A stretch of 23,458 nt of DNA, taken from assembly GCA_030587605.1 (NCBI GenBank), contig JAUQYT010000287.1, forward strand, positions 1 to 23,458, read 5' to 3'. The translations under genes and the position numbers were made by a program. Positions within the stretch are counted from its first letter, which is position 1. Every line of letters begins with the position of its first letter. This DNA comes from Candidatus Njordarchaeum guaymasense. GTDB taxonomy: Archaea > Asgardarchaeota > Njordarchaeia > Njordarchaeales > Njordarchaeaceae. Positions 21,385 through 23,458 of the stretch are shown here, piece after piece. The notes beneath the pieces were generated by a model. It saw only the letters and a program-made list of their open reading frames with translations. It searched no databases and was not told the DNA's origin.

Positions 21385-22872
21385 TCAGGCGCGTTTGTTC
21401 TCCAGTTGTCTTTTGATTGAGTCTTCCAGATGGAGCAAGAACGCTTCTTCATTCCCTTTCGCTATGAAGGCCCCTGCTGCTATGTTGTGTCCTCCTCCCT
21501 CCGCTTCTCCATTGATCTCGTGTATCGCCTCCATTATCGCGCTTCCAAGGTCTAGTCCCTTCTTCACTAGTTCATCAGTTGCACGGAGGGAAACCTTAGT
21601 CAGGTTATCTTCTGAATATGCTAGTGCCGCAACAGGCTTGTCAGGTTTCAAGAGGCGGGAAGATATCGCTATCGATGTAACGGGGCCTATCATCCTGTCG
21701 TCTATCAGGTTCTCTCCGTGATAGTACTGAAGGTGTTCGGTTTCTTTAACGAAGTTGGGCTTTTCGATGCACTCTAAGTACTCGGCGAGCTTGCGGCGGT
21801 ACTGGGATACAACATTCTGGGCTTCTTTTAGCGCTTCTCCTCTATCTCCCATGCATATCGCTACTCCCAAACCAGGGAAACCCATTCTACCACAAGCATT
21901 CAGCAGGGATGAGTATTCCCGAACGTCACGTAGTGGCGTGCCCTTTTGATCCTTAGTAATGGTGTAAACTGTTCCGATTATGCTTTCAGCATCCTTTGAA
22001 TCCATTCCTCTTGCGATCATTCTTCTTACGAGTTCTGATACGAGTTTAGTTTTCTCTTCTTGCGTTAGTGACGAGAGTGTTTTCCAATCGTCCCCCATCT
22101 TTAAGGGAATTCCAAGATTCAGAAGAAGTTTCGCGCAAGCGTCTCCGTTACCAGTTAAACTTGGAATATAGGGTTCGGTTGTATACTCCAATGTGAGGTG
22201 TATCGGGCGGGTTTCCCTTCCAAACAGTCTAATATCCTTGGTTGCCTCCATCACTGATGCCTTCTCTCCATCTGTAACTATCTCGGCATTCAGACCAGTT
22301 AATGATCGTTGTTCACCCTTATCCTGTTGGTCACCAATGGCGCCGACTACGGCAAGAGCAGACAAATCAACATTACAGGGGTCCATAGCCTTAGCAACGA
22401 AGTAGGCTACACTGGCAGCGCTTGCATCATTCGCTCCATCAATCCCGTAGAAGTGCGGGTTCACATGCACAAATGAGGGAGAACCAATTCCCATCGGAGG
22501 ATGGTGATCAAATATGAATACTCTTGACTTGGTCATACATTCAGTTATGTAGTCAACCTGCCCGCTTCCAGAATCAACAAAGACAAAAACGTCTCCTCCC
22601 TCTCCAGCTAATTCCTCAATTCTTCTTTTCCTTAACTGCCGTAGAACCCTTAAGTGAAACCTCGCCCTGGATCTATGTAATGCCGAGCAGATAATCCCAG
22701 CAGCCGATAAACCGTCTGCATCGAGATGTGATACCACGCGTATCTTGGCGTGTGCCTCAAGCTCATTTGCCAGTCCTAAGGCTGCTTCACTTACTTTCTC
22801 CATAAACCCCTTGTATCCCTGTTGTTGTCCCATTAGCTTCACCGCTGGCTGTTCTTGCATCACCATCTGCAT
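21385..22872 (-). CDS. Archaeal RecJ-like single-strand nuclease (GAN, Cdc45-related)
   Basis: A 495-residue DHH/DHHA1 nuclease. Motif I is SHLDADGLSAAG (48-59), motif II is FVDSGSG (98-104), motif III is FDHHPP (121-126), and DASAASVAYFV follows. The DHHA1 domain ends with NGEAEGGGHNIAAGAF. The middle insertion (about 215-330) is typical of the archaeal enzymes that associate with GINS and are related to eukaryotic Cdc45 of the CMG helicase; some degrade RNA or DNA 5'-3'. All metal ligands are present, so it should be active. The first ATG (22872) gives a Gln-rich head; an ATG at 22803 (codon 24, after AAGGGG) matches the usual family start better. A strong TATA box precedes the gene. Confidence 0.9.
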   Translation of the reverse strand: MQMVMQEQPAVKLMGQQQGYKGFMEKVSEAALGLANELEAHAKIRVVSHLDADGLSAAGIICSALHRSRARFHLRVLRQLRKRRIEELAGEGGDVFVFVDSGSGQVDYITECMTKSRVFIFDHHPPMGIGSPSFVHVNPHFYGIDGANDASAASVAYFVAKAMDPCNVDLSALAVVGAIGDQQDKGEQRSLTGLNAEIVTDGEKASVMEATKDIRLFGRETRPIHLTLEYTTEPYIPSLTGNGDACAKLLLNLGIPLKMGDDWKTLSSLTQEEKTKLVSELVRRMIARGMDSKDAESIIGTVYTITKDQKGTPLRDVREYSSLLNACGRMGFPGLGVAICMGDRGEALKEAQNVVSQYRRKLAEYLECIEKPNFVKETEHLQYYHGENLIDDRMIGPVTSIAISSRLLKPDKPVAALAYSEDNLTKVSLRATDELVKKGLDLGSAIMEAIHEINGEAEGGGHNIAAGAFIAKGNEEAFLLHLEDSIKRQLENKRA

Positions 22873-22905
22873 CGGCTTTGACGCGTACTAGAGTCTCACG
22901 AAGGC

Positions 22906-22916
22906 GATTTATACTT
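22906..22916 (-). promoter_or_regulatory. TATA box of the RecJ/GAN gene
   Basis: The minus strand reads GAAGTATAAATCGCC, one of the best TATA matches in the window. It lies about 35-40 bases before the ATG at 22872, so a transcript from it would have a leader of about 10-15 bases to that ATG. Confidence 0.5.
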
Positions 22917-22950
22917 CCCTGTGTGTGATGGTTTCCAACACTGTTCTCAA

Positions 22951-22975
22951 AAGTCCTCGAGTCACCCTAGAGGAC
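22951..22975. repeat. Inverted repeat (7-base stem) between uS15 and RecJ/GAN
   Basis: AGTCCTC at 22951-22957 and GAGGACT at 22969-22975 pair perfectly around an 11-base loop. It lies 28 bases past the uS15 stop and upstream of the RecJ TATA box. It could stabilise the 3' end of the uS15 mRNA or bind a regulator; no T-run follows on the minus strand. Confidence 0.4.
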
Positions 22976-23002
22976 TAAGAGGGAGAGACAGGGGCTACTT
23001 GC

Positions 23003-23458
23003 CTACCTCACTATCAGAACCATCTTCTCAGGAACGTACTTCCAATCTTTTGGCAGTACTCCTTGTCTAATGTAGTAGTCTGATAAGCGGTGAATCTTAC
23101 TTTCGATCCTCACTAAACCTTGTTTAGCGTGCAGATCTTTCTTGTTGTTTTCCAGATGCCTCCTGAGGTCTACTGCCCTCCTCACCAAGTCAAGTAGATC
23201 CTGAGGAAGCGGCGGGGCAACTTGATGCTCCTTGAGTATCTGGGCGATTTTCTTGCCGGCAGCCTGCTTTACAAGAGGGATGCCATATTGGTCTCTTAGG
23301 CTCATTCCTATCATTGATTGCGAGACGCCTTTCCTAGCTAGCTCGACAACCTTGTCGGAGATTTCTTCCGGTCTAGTTTTAACCCACTCTGGAGCCTTGC
23401 TCCTTATGGGTCTCTTCGACTCCGATTTTCCGTGGGCCCCACTATGCATTCTCGCCAA
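23003..23458 (-). CDS. rps15: 30S ribosomal protein uS15
   Basis: An archaeal/eukaryotic-type uS15 of 151 residues with the N-terminal extension. ARMHSGAHGKSESKRP is the usual opening, KAPEWVKTRPEEISDKVVEL and GVSQSMIGMSLRDQYGIPLV follow, and DLLDLVRRAVDLRRHLENNK and GLVRIESKIHRLSDYYIRQG form the rRNA-binding helices. The first codon is TTG at the last base of the window; TTG-GCG-AGA-ATG reads Met-Ala-Arg-Met-His, the canonical start, so the gene is probably complete although its SD is outside. It leads the uS15 - RecJ - eS1 group. Confidence 0.94.
   Translation of the reverse strand: MARMHSGAHGKSESKRPIRSKAPEWVKTRPEEISDKVVELARKGVSQSMIGMSLRDQYGIPLVKQAAGKKIAQILKEHQVAPPLPQDLLDLVRRAVDLRRHLENNKKDLHAKQGLVRIESKIHRLSDYYIRQGVLPKDWKYVPEKMVLIVR

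Overview
This window comes from an archaeal chromosome. It encodes the archaeal exosome core (Rrp4, Rrp41, Rrp42), the 20S proteasome alpha subunit, prefoldin beta, SBDS, a Brix protein, KEOPS subunits, an RNase P protein and the ribosomal proteins eL43, eL15, eS1 and uS15. Promoters look archaeal (A/T-rich TATA-like boxes), many genes have Shine-Dalgarno (SD) sequences, and an unusually large share of starts are TTG or GTG. Protein similarity by eye suggests a TACK-type lineage, possibly Bathyarchaeia, but this is inference. I found no tRNA, rRNA, CRISPR array, insertion sequence or phage gene. No gene-free stretch exceeds 300 bases; the longest are about 160-220 bases.

All genes are on the minus strand except the JAMM protease (11212), a doubtful small ORF (11685), a 2-hydroxyacid dehydrogenase (13670) and an unknown protein (19707). 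From the right end, in the direction of transcription: uS15 and the archaeal RecJ/GAN nuclease, then eS1, each with its own promoter-like signal. The unknown plus-strand gene meets eS1 tail to tail with overlapping stops. Next are a radical SAM protein of the TIGR03960 type, a DUF2095-like protein, an Obg/YchF-type (Ygr210-like) GTPase and a CoA-disulfide-reductase/NADH-oxidase-type flavoprotein, which converges on the phosphoglycerate-dehydrogenase-like gene.

The centre (about 3.5-13.5 kb) is the archaeal exosome superoperon: eL15 - COG1325 RNA-binding protein - Pop5 - [JAMM protease and small membrane protein inserted] - PsmA - SBDS - Rrp4 - Rrp41 - Rrp42 - eL43 - Brix - Pcc1 - prefoldin beta - DUF3194 - DHH phosphoesterase. 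It couples RNA decay, tRNA maturation and modification, ribosome assembly, protein folding and proteolysis. Two usual members are missing from their expected places: Rpp30 (between COG1325 and Pop5) and RNA polymerase subunit Rpo12 (between eL43 and Brix). In exchange a JAMM-family metalloprotease and an unrecognised four-helix membrane protein sit next to psmA.

The left end (1-3.45 kb) holds an ECF transporter core (two EcfA ATPases and EcfT, no substrate-binding S subunit) and a purine-type phosphoribosyltransferase. The latter overlaps the start of a gene running off the window edge, which I read as the KEOPS subunit Cgi121.

The least explained items are the 306-residue protein at 19707-20627, the membrane protein at 10712-11095, the JAMM protease with a shortened metal-binding motif, and a possible 42-residue ORF filling the JAMM-Pop5 gap.
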